In this document: piece by piece, positions 1 through 6,513 of the stretch
Position numbering within the stretch: position 1 is the stretch's first letter
How the letters are laid out: every line of letters starts with the position of its first letter
Origin: JAXHTH01 sp034211115
Lineage (GTDB): Bacteria; Planctomycetota; Phycisphaerae; Phycisphaerales; SM1A02
Direction: 5' to 3'
Assembly (NCBI GenBank): GCA_034211115.1
Contig: JAXHTH010000357.1
Coordinates: 1 to 8,445 of the forward strand
Length of the DNA: 8,445 bases
Program-made: the position numbers and the translations under genes
Notes under the pieces: generated by a model
Told to the model about the DNA's origin: nothing
The model's input: only the letters and a program-made list of their open reading frames with translations
Databases searched by the model: none

Positions 1-14
1 AGATACTCGGGCAT
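1..14 (-). CDS. Possible 5' end of a divergent gene (partial)
   Basis: On the minus strand an ATG at 14-12 opens a frame reading M-P-E-Y before the window ends. It is preceded by AGGA about 7 bases upstream, a fair Shine-Dalgarno. A TACAAT hexamer (plus-strand 59-64) lies about 45 bases upstream of the ATG. Divergent orientation to the FIST gene would explain the 138-base gap. Only four codons are visible, so no product can be named. The plus strand is also open here, so the call rests only on the start signals and is weak. Confidence 0.22.
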
Positions 15-58
15 CGCCGGTTCCTGGGCCTTCAAGCGCGAATCCCCCGCGGCGGCGG

Positions 59-64
59 ATTGTA
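59..64 (-). promoter_or_regulatory. Candidate -10 box (TACAAT) of a divergent promoter
   Basis: Read on the minus strand, these bases are TACAAT, one base from the TATAAT consensus. It matches the TACNNT hexamers seen before other genes in this window. No convincing -35 element is visible 16-18 bases upstream. It would drive leftward transcription toward the possible minus-strand start at position 14. Confidence 0.3.
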
Positions 65-117
65 CCGGCCCGGCGACGGGGGCCGGTGCCGCGATCAGCG
101 ATTCATGGGCGGCGATG

Positions 118-145
118 TTGTGGCCGCGGGGCAGTCGGCTACCAT
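118..145 (+). promoter_or_regulatory. Candidate promoter of the FIST gene, probably leaderless
   Basis: TTGTGG at 118-123 and TACCAT at 140-145 are 16 bases apart and resemble -35 and -10 elements. Only 7 bases separate TACCAT from the ATG at 153, so transcription would start at or next to the A of the start codon. No Shine-Dalgarno is visible before that ATG, which fits a leaderless mRNA. Confidence 0.45.
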
Positions 146-152
146 CACCGCG

Positions 153-1364
153 ATGGACACCGACGCCTCCTCACCGCCCCGTTACCAGGCCGCCTGCGCC
201 GTGAGCGGTCATCTCGATACCCGCACCGCGGGCACCGAGGTGGCCGAGCAGTTGGACGCCTCGATCGGTGACGCCTGCGACCTGGCGATCGTCTTCGCCA
301 GTTTTCATCATTGCGCGGCCCTGCCCGAGGCGGTGGAGACGATCCGGGAGACGATCCACCCGCGCACGCTGCTGGCGGTGACGGCCGAATCCGTGCTGGG
401 CGGGGAGGAGGAACTGGAGGGCGTGGCGGGGATGAGCGCCTTGGCCCTCCAGCTTCCCGGCGTGACGCTCTCGCCCTGGACGAGCACGCCGGACGATCCG
501 ATCCCGCTCAACCGCGCCGATGAGATCGCGCAGCGGATCGATCTGCGCGACGACTTCCGCGCGGCGATCATGATGGGCGATCCGTTCACGACGCCCATCA
601 CGCGCCTCCTGCCGGCGATCACGAACTGCGGGGGACAGGGGCGCCCCGTGCCGGTCATCGGCGGGATGGCCTCCGGCGCCAGCCAGCCGGGGCACAACGT
701 GCTCATCCTCGATGAGAAGATCATCCGGGCCGGGGCGATCGGGGCCAGCATCGCCGGCGACATCGAGATCGATTTCGTCGTCAGCCAGGGCTGCCGGCCG
801 ATCGGCGAGCCGCTCGTCATTACCAAGGCCAAGGAGAACGTGATCCTCGAGCTGCGCGGCAAGCCCGCGATGCAGATGCTCCAGGAGATCACCAGCGAAC
901 TGACCGAGCAGGAGCGCGAGCTGCTTCGGCGCGGCGTGCTCGTGGGCAACGTCATCGACGAGCACAAGCGCCACTTCGGACGCGGTGATTTCCTCGTCCG
1001 CAACATCCTCGGCCTCGACCAGGAGCGCGGGGGGATCGTGGTCGGCGACCTGCCGCGGATGGGGCAGACGATCCAGTTTCACGTGCGCGACGCCGTCACC
1101 GCCGCCGAGGATCTTCAGCTTCTGCTTGACGTGCAGGAACTGAAGGGCCGGCCGTTCGGCGGGCTGCTCTTCTCCTGCAACGGGCGCGGCGAGCGGCTGT
1201 TCGAGGAGTCCAACCACGACATCTCGATCATCAACGAGCGGCTCGGCTCGGTTCCGGTGGCCGGGTTCTTCGCGGCCGGCGAGATCGGGCCCATCGGCGA
1301 GCAGTCGTTCCTGCACGGGCACACCGCCGCCCTCGCGCTGTTCCGCAAGCCGGGCGGGCGTTGA
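153..1364 (+). CDS. FIST domain (FIST_N + FIST_C) signal-transduction protein
   Basis: A 403-residue stand-alone FIST protein. FIST_N occupies roughly residues 40-235, with hydrophobic strands such as DLAIVFASFHH (43-53) and the glycine-rich VIGGMASGASQPG (168-180). FIST_C follows at roughly 255-395, with the signature pieces LLFSCNGRGERLF (338-350) and VAGFFAAGEIGPIGEQSFLHG (369-389). The latter matches the family pattern of GFFa-GEIGP followed by F-LHG. No transmembrane segment, signal peptide, kinase or receiver domain is present, so it is probably a soluble cytoplasmic ligand-binding protein. FIST domains are known sensory modules proposed to bind small molecules such as amino acids. The neighbouring lysine-catabolic genes fit that idea, but the ligand here is inferred. 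The frame is open to the left edge of the window. I chose ATG 153 because homology begins soon after it and a -10-like box lies just upstream; ATG 105 is an alternative. The C-terminal family match is strong. Confidence 0.88.
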   Translation: MDTDASSPPRYQAACAVSGHLDTRTAGTEVAEQLDASIGDACDLAIVFASFHHCAALPEAVETIRETIHPRTLLAVTAESVLGGEEELEGVAGMSALALQLPGVTLSPWTSTPDDPIPLNRADEIAQRIDLRDDFRAAIMMGDPFTTPITRLLPAITNCGGQGRPVPVIGGMASGASQPGHNVLILDEKIIRAGAIGASIAGDIEIDFVVSQGCRPIGEPLVITKAKENVILELRGKPAMQMLQEITSELTEQERELLRRGVLVGNVIDEHKRHFGRGDFLVRNILGLDQERGGIVVGDLPRMGQTIQFHVRDAVTAAEDLQLLLDVQELKGRPFGGLLFSCNGRGERLFEESNHDISIINERLGSVPVAGFFAAGEIGPIGEQSFLHGHTAALALFRKPGGR

Positions 1365-1390
1365 TCGGGCGCGGGGAAGCCGGCTACGAT
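1361..1390 (+). promoter_or_regulatory. Candidate promoter of the lysine-ketoglutarate reductase gene
   Basis: TTGATC (1361-1366) overlaps the FIST stop codon. After an 18-base spacer comes TACGAT (1385-1390). This pair resembles -35 and -10 elements and predicts a start near 1397, giving a leader of about 60 bases before the ATG at 1458. A Shine-Dalgarno AAGGA lies at 1445-1449, 8 bases from the ATG. No terminator hairpin with a T-tract is visible after the FIST gene, so read-through from it is also possible. Confidence 0.42.
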
Positions 1391-1457
1391 CGGTTGCTTC
1401 CGGACCCGGAGATCCGACAATAACCGCCCCACGTCGCCGGGGAGAAGGACGCCGTCG

Positions 1458-2753
1458 ATGGCCCGAATCGGGATACGACACGAAGACAAGAGCCGATGGG
1501 AGGCGCGGGCGCCGCTCACCCCCGCCGCGGTGCAGCGCCTCATCCGCGAGGAGGGCGTTGCGTTCACCGTTCAGCAGTCACCCACCCGCGCGTTCACCGA
1601 GGCGCCGTACGAACAGGCGGGGGCGGCGATCGCCGCCGACCTGGGCGACTGTCCCGTCATCATGGGCGTGAAGGAGATCCCGCCGGAGAAGTTCGAGCCG
1701 CACAAGACGTACGTCTTCTTCTCGCACACGATCAAGGGTCAGCCGGAGAACATGCCGATGCTCCGCCGGCTGATGGAGCTGAAAGGCCAGCTCATCGACT
1801 ACGAGAAGATCGTCGACGAGCAGGGCCGGCGGCTGGTGTTCTTCGGCCGCTTCGCGGGACTGGCGGGGATGATCGACACCCTGTGGGCGCTGGGCCAGCG
1901 TCTGCGGCACGAGGGGATCGCCACGCCGTTCGAGACGATCCGCCCCGCGCACGAGTACAGCGATCTCGAGGAAGCGCGGCGGGCGATCAGGGCGGCGGGC
2001 GAGGCCATTGCCGCCGACGGTCTGCCCGAAGCGCTCCGCCCGTTCATCTGCGGGTTCGCCGGATACGGCCAGGTCTCGCAGGGCGCGCAGGAGATCTTCG
2101 ACCTGCTGCCCGTGGAGGAGATCGCGCCGCAGGATCTGCACGAGGCCGAACCCGCGGCGAACGTCTGCGGCAAGGTCGTCTTCCGCGAGGAGGACATGGT
2201 CAAGCGCATCGACGATGCCGCGCCGTTCGACCTCCAGGAGTATTACGACGAGCCGGACAAGTACCGGGCGGCCTTCTTCCCCCATGCCAAACACCTGTCC
2301 GTACTCGTCAACTGCATCTACTGGGAGCCGAAGTACCCGCGGATGATCACGCGCGAGCAGTTCGCGGAGCTGTACTCGGATCCTCAGCCGCGTCTGCGCG
2401 TGGTCGGCGACATCACCTGCGACATCGACGGGTCGGTGGCGTGCACGACGCGTGCGACGGATCCATCGAACCCGGTGTATGTCTACGATCCGAAGACGGG
2501 CGAGACGGAGGACGGCGTGGCGGGCCGCGGGCCGGTCGTGCTCGCCGTCGATTTCCTTCCCTGCGAGCTGCCCGTCGACGCGTCCGAGGCGTTCAGCGAA
2601 GCGCTGCTGCCGTTCATCGGCCCCCTGGCGCGGGCGGACCTGTCGGCGCCGCTCGCCGACAGCGGCCTGCCGCCGGAGCTGGTGCGGGCCACGATCGTCT
2701 ATCACGGCGCGCTGACCGAGCCGTATCAATATCTGGAAGAGTTCGTGAAATGA
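1458..2753 (+). CDS. Lysine-ketoglutarate reductase (saccharopine-forming, LKR)
   Basis: A 431-residue protein matching the LKR half of the animal/plant bifunctional enzyme AASS (alanine dehydrogenase/transhydrogenase N-domain fold). It would condense L-lysine with 2-oxoglutarate using NADPH to give saccharopine, in the cytoplasm. Visible motifs are EARAPLTP (15-22), MGVKEIPPEKF (69-79), FFSHTIKGQPENMPML (87-102), DYEKIVDEQGRRLVFFGRFAG (114-134), the glycine-rich nucleotide-binding-like FAGYGQVSQGAQ (200-211), and GDITCDIDGSVACT (317-330). K72 and H90 correspond by position in motif to the catalytic Lys and His of the yeast Lys1 fold; this mapping is inferred. The SDH half is a separate gene 118 bases downstream, so the eukaryotic fusion is split here. 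The start is fixed by AAGGA at 1445-1449 and by the conserved N-terminus. A yeast Lys1-type lysine-forming saccharopine dehydrogenase is less likely given the downstream partner. Confidence 0.9.
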   Translation: MARIGIRHEDKSRWEARAPLTPAAVQRLIREEGVAFTVQQSPTRAFTEAPYEQAGAAIAADLGDCPVIMGVKEIPPEKFEPHKTYVFFSHTIKGQPENMPMLRRLMELKGQLIDYEKIVDEQGRRLVFFGRFAGLAGMIDTLWALGQRLRHEGIATPFETIRPAHEYSDLEEARRAIRAAGEAIAADGLPEALRPFICGFAGYGQVSQGAQEIFDLLPVEEIAPQDLHEAEPAANVCGKVVFREEDMVKRIDDAAPFDLQEYYDEPDKYRAAFFPHAKHLSVLVNCIYWEPKYPRMITREQFAELYSDPQPRLRVVGDITCDIDGSVACTTRATDPSNPVYVYDPKTGETEDGVAGRGPVVLAVDFLPCELPVDASEAFSEALLPFIGPLARADLSAPLADSGLPPELVRATIVYHGALTEPYQYLEEFVK

Positions 2754-2797
2754 GCACGGCGCGTTGCCGCGCGCATGGGTCGGGCGTGCCGGGCGTG

Positions 2798-2803
2798 TAC
2801 ACT
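2798..2803 (+). promoter_or_regulatory. Candidate internal -10 box (TACACT) between LKR and SDH
   Basis: TACACT lies in the 118-base gap and is identical to the hexamer before the nitroreductase gene. It ends 7 bases before a GTG (2811) and 11 bases before an ATG (2815). The main dehydrogenase start is 68 bases further on. No good -35 element is visible. It could give the dehydrogenase a promoter of its own inside the operon. Confidence 0.4.
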
Positions 2804-2810
2804 GCGAATC

Positions 2811-2870
2811 GTGGATGGATTCAAACCACGGGAAACAGGAAGACGGGGGCGTACCTGCAGGAGATCATGA
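2811..2870 (+). CDS. Possible leaderless leader peptide (19 codons) upstream of SDH
   Basis: GTG at 2811 opens a 19-codon frame with six arginines and one lysine, ending at TGA 2868-2870. That stop is one base before the dehydrogenase ATG, an arrangement that would allow translational coupling. The GTG sits 7 bases after TACACT, the same spacing as the proposed leaderless genes. It starts with GTG, has no family and could be chance. An overlapping alternative is ATG 2815, in frame with the dehydrogenase, which would add 19 residues. Confidence 0.2.
   Translation: MDGFKPRETGRRGRTCRRS
2859..2863 (+). promoter_or_regulatory. Shine-Dalgarno that decides the SDH start
   Basis: AGGAG lies 8 bases before ATG 2872. 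It selects that ATG, which directly begins the Rossmann strand MKKILVLGAG, over in-frame ATGs at 2764 and 2815. The 36 residues added by the longest frame show no family features. Confidence 0.75.
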
Positions 2871-2871
2871 G

Positions 2872-4209
2872 ATGAAGAAGATCCTCGTCCTCGGCGCCGG
2901 TCTGGTCACGCGACCGCTGGTCCGTTATCTGCTCGATCAGCCGGACTTCCAGGTCACGGTGGCCAGCCGCACGGTGAGCAAGGCCGAGGCGCTGGTGGAC
3001 GGCCATCCGCGGGGGGACACGGTCGCCCTGCTCGCCGACGAGACGCTGAAGCTGGAGAAGCTGATCGGCGAGCACGACCTGGCCGTCAGCCTGCTCCCCG
3101 CCCCGCTGCACCCGGTGGTCGCCGAGCTGTGCATCAAGCACGGCAAGCAGATGGTGACGACCTCCTACGTGAGCGAGACGATGAAGGGGCTGGACCAGGC
3201 GGCCCGCGACGCGGGCGTCATCCTCCTCAACGAGATCGGCGTCGATCCCGGCATCGATCACATGTCCGCCATGCGCATCATCGACGACGTGCGCGAGCGC
3301 GGGGGAGAGATCGTCAGCTTCAAGTCCTACTGCGGCGGGTTGCCGGCGCCCGAGGACAACGACAACCCCTTCGGCTACAAGTTCTCCTGGAGCCCCCGGG
3401 CGGTGTGTACGGCGGGGAAGAACGCCGCCCGCTACCGCGAGAACGGCAAGGAAGTCAGCGTCCCCGGCCCCGAGCTGTTCGCCCATCATCATCCCGTCAC
3501 CGTCGAGGGGCTGGGCGAGCTGGAGGCCTATCCCAACCGCGATTCGCTCATCTATCTCGATCTCTACGGGCTGGAGGGGATCGAGACGATGTTCCGGGGC
3601 ACCTTCCGATATCCCGGCTGGTGCGACACGCTCAAGCGCATCGTCGAGCTGGGGCTGCTGGATGAGGGACCGGCGACCTATCCGGAGGGGATGACCCTCT
3701 CCGAGTTTACGGCATCGTTTCTGAAAGACCCGCCGACCGGTGACCTGCGGGCGGATCTCGCCAAGCAGTTCGGCATCCAGCCGTCCTCGCCGATCCTGGA
3801 TCGCTTCGAGTGGCTGGGGCTGCTGGGCGACGATCCGGTGCCCGTGACGGGGCAGGAGACGACGCCGCTGGACGTGCTCGCGGCCCAGATGCTCAAGAAG
3901 ATGCCCTACCAGCCGGGCGAGCGGGACATGATCGTCCTCTGCCATTACTTCATCGCCCGCTTCCCCGACGCGCCCGGCGAGGAGATCACCTCCACGCTCA
4001 TCGACTACGGCCAGCCGGACGGCGATTCGTCGATGGCCCGCACGGTGAGCCTGCCCGCGGCGATCGGGGCGCGGCTCATCCTCGAGGGCCGCATCGAGAA
4101 GAGCGGTGTGCACATCCCCGTCAAGCCCGAGATCTACAACCCCGTCCTCGATGAGCTGGAGCGCCTCGGGATCAAGTGCGTGGAGAAGACGAACGTGCTC
4201 AGCGCGTGA
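2872..4209 (+). CDS. Saccharopine dehydrogenase (L-glutamate-forming, SDH)
   Basis: A 445-residue enzyme matching the SDH half of AASS. It would oxidise saccharopine with NAD(P)+ to L-glutamate and 2-aminoadipate 6-semialdehyde, the second step of lysine breakdown, in the cytoplasm. The N-terminal Rossmann fold starts at once with VLGAGLVTRPL (6-16), followed by VTVASRT (28-34) and AVSLLPAPLHP (71-81). The family hallmarks follow: LLNEIGVDPGIDHMSAM (118-134), SYCGGLPAPE (152-161), NPFGYKFSWSPRAV (165-178) and YPNRDSLIYLDLYGL (220-234). The length suits the family. It follows the LKR gene by 118 bases with no terminator, which supports a shared lysine-catabolic role. The start is set by the Shine-Dalgarno at 2859-2863. 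The next pathway enzyme, aminoadipate semialdehyde dehydrogenase, is not in the window. Carboxynorspermidine synthase shares the fold, but the motifs and the LKR neighbour argue against it. Confidence 0.92.
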   Translation: MKKILVLGAGLVTRPLVRYLLDQPDFQVTVASRTVSKAEALVDGHPRGDTVALLADETLKLEKLIGEHDLAVSLLPAPLHPVVAELCIKHGKQMVTTSYVSETMKGLDQAARDAGVILLNEIGVDPGIDHMSAMRIIDDVRERGGEIVSFKSYCGGLPAPEDNDNPFGYKFSWSPRAVCTAGKNAARYRENGKEVSVPGPELFAHHHPVTVEGLGELEAYPNRDSLIYLDLYGLEGIETMFRGTFRYPGWCDTLKRIVELGLLDEGPATYPEGMTLSEFTASFLKDPPTGDLRADLAKQFGIQPSSPILDRFEWLGLLGDDPVPVTGQETTPLDVLAAQMLKKMPYQPGERDMIVLCHYFIARFPDAPGEEITSTLIDYGQPDGDSSMARTVSLPAAIGARLILEGRIEKSGVHIPVKPEIYNPVLDELERLGIKCVEKTNVLSA

Positions 4210-4279
4210 TGGTCCGGAAGAGATGTGAGGACGCAAGCGTGGTCGGCGGGTTCCCCTGTAACCGGTCGAAGAAGTGCGC

Positions 4280-4285
4280 TACGAT
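4280..4285 (+). promoter_or_regulatory. Candidate -10 box (TACGAT) of a leaderless dehalogenase-like gene
   Basis: TACGAT ends 6 bases before ATG 4292. A weak TGTAAC at 4257-4262, with 17-base spacing, is the best -35 candidate. There is no Shine-Dalgarno at a normal distance. The hexamer falls between ATG 4274 and ATG 4292, so if it is real the protein starts at 4292. Confidence 0.42.
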
Positions 4286-4291
4286 GACGCC

Positions 4292-5671
4292 ATGCAGTCC
4301 TGGGTCCTCCTCTTCGGATGGATCGGCTATGCCGCTCTCGCGTCCGGATGCATCTGGTTCTTCCTGACCTGCCTTCACGAGCGGCGCGGGCGGGCCGCGC
4401 GGGTCGCGGCGGCCGGCTTCACGCCGATCCTGATCGTCGCGGCCGGACTGCTCATCGTCAACTTTCCCGGTCGATCGTGGATCGTGCTCGCCCTCCTGAT
4501 CGGCGCGAGTCTTACCGCCATCCTGCTCACGCTTCCGCTGGGGGAGAATTCCCCGCTGCGGATCGTCGGCGAGCAAGCGCGCGTCGATGAGCGCGATGGG
4601 ATCTTCCATCGGTTCCTCCGCCTGGAGCCGGGCACCGATGACTTTGCGGCGCATTACGCGCAACATCCGGAACAGCGCGAGTTCGACGATGCCGTGCGCG
4701 CGATGCCGCAGCTTGCCCAACCCGGGGGCAAGGCGTATCACCCGCTGACCGCGCCCTTTTCCAGCGCGATCTTCGAGGTGCTGGAAGGCATGACGCGAGA
4801 CATCGACCGGGAGCCGGCGCCGAGCGAGGGCGCGCCGGTGCACGCGTCGGTCGAGGAGTTCACGGAACGGATCAAGGGCTTCGCGCGATACCTCGGCGCC
4901 GATTTGGCGGGAACGACGAAGCTCAACCCCGCCTATGTCTACAGCCACATCGGCCGCTCGCCCGGACCGTGGGGCGCGCCGATCGCCCTGGAGCACACCC
5001 ACGCCGTCGCGATCGGCGTGGAGATGCGGCACGAGATGATCCGCCACGCCCCGGACAGCCCGACGCTGGCCGCCTCGGCGCGCGGGTATTTCGAGACCGG
5101 GAAGGTCGCGCTGCTCGTCGCCCGGTACATCAACCGGCTGGGGTACGAGGCCCGGGCGCACGTGGATGGCAATTACCGCGTCCTGTGCGGCCCAATCGCC
5201 GTCGACGCCGGGCTGGGCGAACTCGGGCGGCTGGGGCTGCTCATGACGCCCCGGTTCGGTCCCAGCCTGCGCCTGTCGGTCGTGACGACCACCCTGCCCC
5301 TGGCGCAGGATGAGCCGATCGGCTTCGGCGTGCAGGACTTCTGCGCGATCTGCCGCAAGTGCGCGCGGAACTGCCCGGCCGGCGCGATCCCCGCCGGAGA
5401 GAAGGGCGTCCACCGCGGCGTCGAGAAATGGCAGAGCGACCAGGAGACCTGCTACCGGTTCTGGCGCGCCCAGGGCACCGACTGCGCGATCTGCATCAAG
5501 GTCTGCCCCTACGCCCATCCCCGGACGCCGCTGCACAACCTCGTGCGGAAGCTCATCGCGCGCAACCGCCTGGCGCGGCGGGCGGCGCTGTGGGGCGATG
5601 ATCTGTTCTACGGCCGCCGGCCGAAGGACCGCAGCGCCCCGCCGCCCTGGCATGCGAAGACGCAGGACTGA
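4292..5671 (+). CDS. Reductive-dehalogenase-like (RdhA) protein, membrane-anchored
   Basis: A 459-residue RdhA-family protein, expected to bind cobalamin and two [4Fe-4S] clusters and to reduce carbon-halogen bonds in organohalides; the true substrate is unknown. The N-terminus has three hydrophobic segments, about residues 4-27, 42-58 and 62-82, and no twin-arginine signal. The central corrinoid domain carries RYINRLGYEA (278-287) and GLGELGRLGLLMTPRFGPSLR (307-327). The first cluster motif is CAICRKCARNCP (C351, C354, C357, C361). The second is C387, C398, C401 and C405, within the typical context CYRFW and TDCAICIKVCPYAHP. Classical RdhAs have a Tat signal and pair with a small anchor protein RdhB; neither is visible, and the fused helices may replace the anchor and keep the active domain cytoplasmic. 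Epoxyqueuosine reductase QueG shares this superfamily but lacks these helices and the CYRFW context. The gene lies 53 bases before the nitroreductase. ATG 4292 is preferred over 4274 because of the -10-like box between them. Confidence 0.85.
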   Translation: MQSWVLLFGWIGYAALASGCIWFFLTCLHERRGRAARVAAAGFTPILIVAAGLLIVNFPGRSWIVLALLIGASLTAILLTLPLGENSPLRIVGEQARVDERDGIFHRFLRLEPGTDDFAAHYAQHPEQREFDDAVRAMPQLAQPGGKAYHPLTAPFSSAIFEVLEGMTRDIDREPAPSEGAPVHASVEEFTERIKGFARYLGADLAGTTKLNPAYVYSHIGRSPGPWGAPIALEHTHAVAIGVEMRHEMIRHAPDSPTLAASARGYFETGKVALLVARYINRLGYEARAHVDGNYRVLCGPIAVDAGLGELGRLGLLMTPRFGPSLRLSVVTTTLPLAQDEPIGFGVQDFCAICRKCARNCPAGAIPAGEKGVHRGVEKWQSDQETCYRFWRAQGTDCAICIKVCPYAHPRTPLHNLVRKLIARNRLARRAALWGDDLFYGRRPKDRSAPPPWHAKTQD

Positions 5672-5711
5672 GGCGGGAGCAGGCGTGATTCGCGGGTCTG
5701 CGCCATTGCTT

Positions 5712-5717
5712 TACACT
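5712..5717 (+). promoter_or_regulatory. Candidate -10 box (TACACT) of a leaderless nitroreductase gene
   Basis: TACACT, preceded by TT, ends 7 bases before ATG 5725, and no Shine-Dalgarno is visible. No clear -35 element is present; the best at 17-base spacing is TTCGCG at 5689-5694. It suggests that the nitroreductase has its own promoter in the 53-base gap. Confidence 0.42.
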
Positions 5718-5724
5718 GTCGGGC

Positions 5725-6456
5725 ATGAACGAGACGATCGCCCTGATGAAGCGGCACCGGTCGATACGCCGGTACACGCAGGACCCGGTGCCGGAGAAGG
5801 ACATCCGCGCCGCGGTCGAGGCCGGGCAGGCCGCCTCGACCAGCGCCGCCGTGCAGGCCTACTGCCTCATCCGCGTCACCGATGCCGAGCATCGCGTGAA
5901 GCTGGCCGAGTTCTGCGGGAACCAGAGCAAGGTGGCCCGGAGCGGGGCGTTCTTCATCGTCTGCGGGGATGCGAGGCGGCACCGGCTCCTCGCCCGCCGC
6001 GACGGGCACGCCTACGACGCCCGTCTGGAGGGCTTCCTGCTGGCGGTGATCGACGCGTCGCTCTTCGCCCAGAACCTCGCCCTCGCCTTCGAAGCGCAGG
6101 GCTACGGGATCTGCTACATCGGGGGCCTGCGCAACAGCCTGCCGGAGGTCGATGCCCTGCTGGGGCTGCCGGAGGGGGTGTACCCGCTCTTCGGACTCTG
6201 CGTGGGCGTGCCGGACGAGGATCCTGCGAGACGGCCGAGGCTGCCGGTGGAGGCGGTGCTCTTCGAGGAGGGGTATCCCTCAGATGAGGCGATTCTCGCC
6301 CTCATGGACGACTACGACGGGGCCTATCGGACCTACCTGGAGCAGCGGGGGGCGGAGCCGAAGGCGTGGACGGCGACGATGGCCGGCAAATTCGCCCGCC
6401 CCCGGCGGGACGACATCGCCGCTTATTACCGCGGCAAGGGGGCCGACCTGACCTGA
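5725..6456 (+). CDS. NfsA-type FMN-dependent NADPH nitroreductase
   Basis: A 243-residue protein close in length to E. coli NfsA (240). It would use FMN and NAD(P)H to reduce nitroaromatics, quinones or flavins in the cytoplasm as a homodimer. Motifs in order are the FMN-phosphate-binding RHRSIRRY (10-17), the segment AASTSAAVQAYCLIRV (36-51), ALAFEAQGYGICYIGGLRN (119-137), which matches the NfsA pattern of G-YIGG-RN, LFGLCVGVPDEDP (155-167), and PRLPVEAVLF (171-180) near the conserved K/R-PRLP element. There is no signal peptide or membrane segment. It starts 53 bases after the dehalogenase-like gene. A flavin reductase beside a cobalamin enzyme could supply electrons or act on related pollutants, but this is inferred only from adjacency. 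The family call is firm; the subfamily (NfsA rather than another nitroreductase) is likely, and the substrate is unknown. Confidence 0.88.
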   Translation: MNETIALMKRHRSIRRYTQDPVPEKDIRAAVEAGQAASTSAAVQAYCLIRVTDAEHRVKLAEFCGNQSKVARSGAFFIVCGDARRHRLLARRDGHAYDARLEGFLLAVIDASLFAQNLALAFEAQGYGICYIGGLRNSLPEVDALLGLPEGVYPLFGLCVGVPDEDPARRPRLPVEAVLFEEGYPSDEAILALMDDYDGAYRTYLEQRGAEPKAWTATMAGKFARPRRDDIAAYYRGKGADLT

Positions 6457-6513
6457 GCGGGATCGGCAACCGTGGAAGGAAGGCGTGCGTAGAGGAGGGC
6501 ATCATCCGCCGCC

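Noticed and set aside
2764..2871. N-terminal extension of saccharopine dehydrogenase from ATG 2764
   Set aside because: The 36 extra residues have no family similarity, and the Rossmann strand begins directly at ATG 2872, which has a well-placed AGGAG.
2821..4236. Open frame of 471 codons on the minus strand
   Set aside because: It is antisense to the saccharopine dehydrogenase, whose plus-strand motifs are unmistakable. The minus translation shows no recognisable domain.
4199..5653. Open frame of 484 codons on the minus strand
   Set aside because: It is antisense to the dehalogenase-like gene, which has intact Fe-S cluster motifs on the plus strand. This is a high-GC mirror frame.
4292..5671. 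Epoxyqueuosine reductase (QueG) as the identity of the Fe-S protein
   Set aside because: It shares the cobalamin and two-cluster plan, but the three N-terminal membrane helices and the CYRFW...TDCAIC context fit the RdhA family better.
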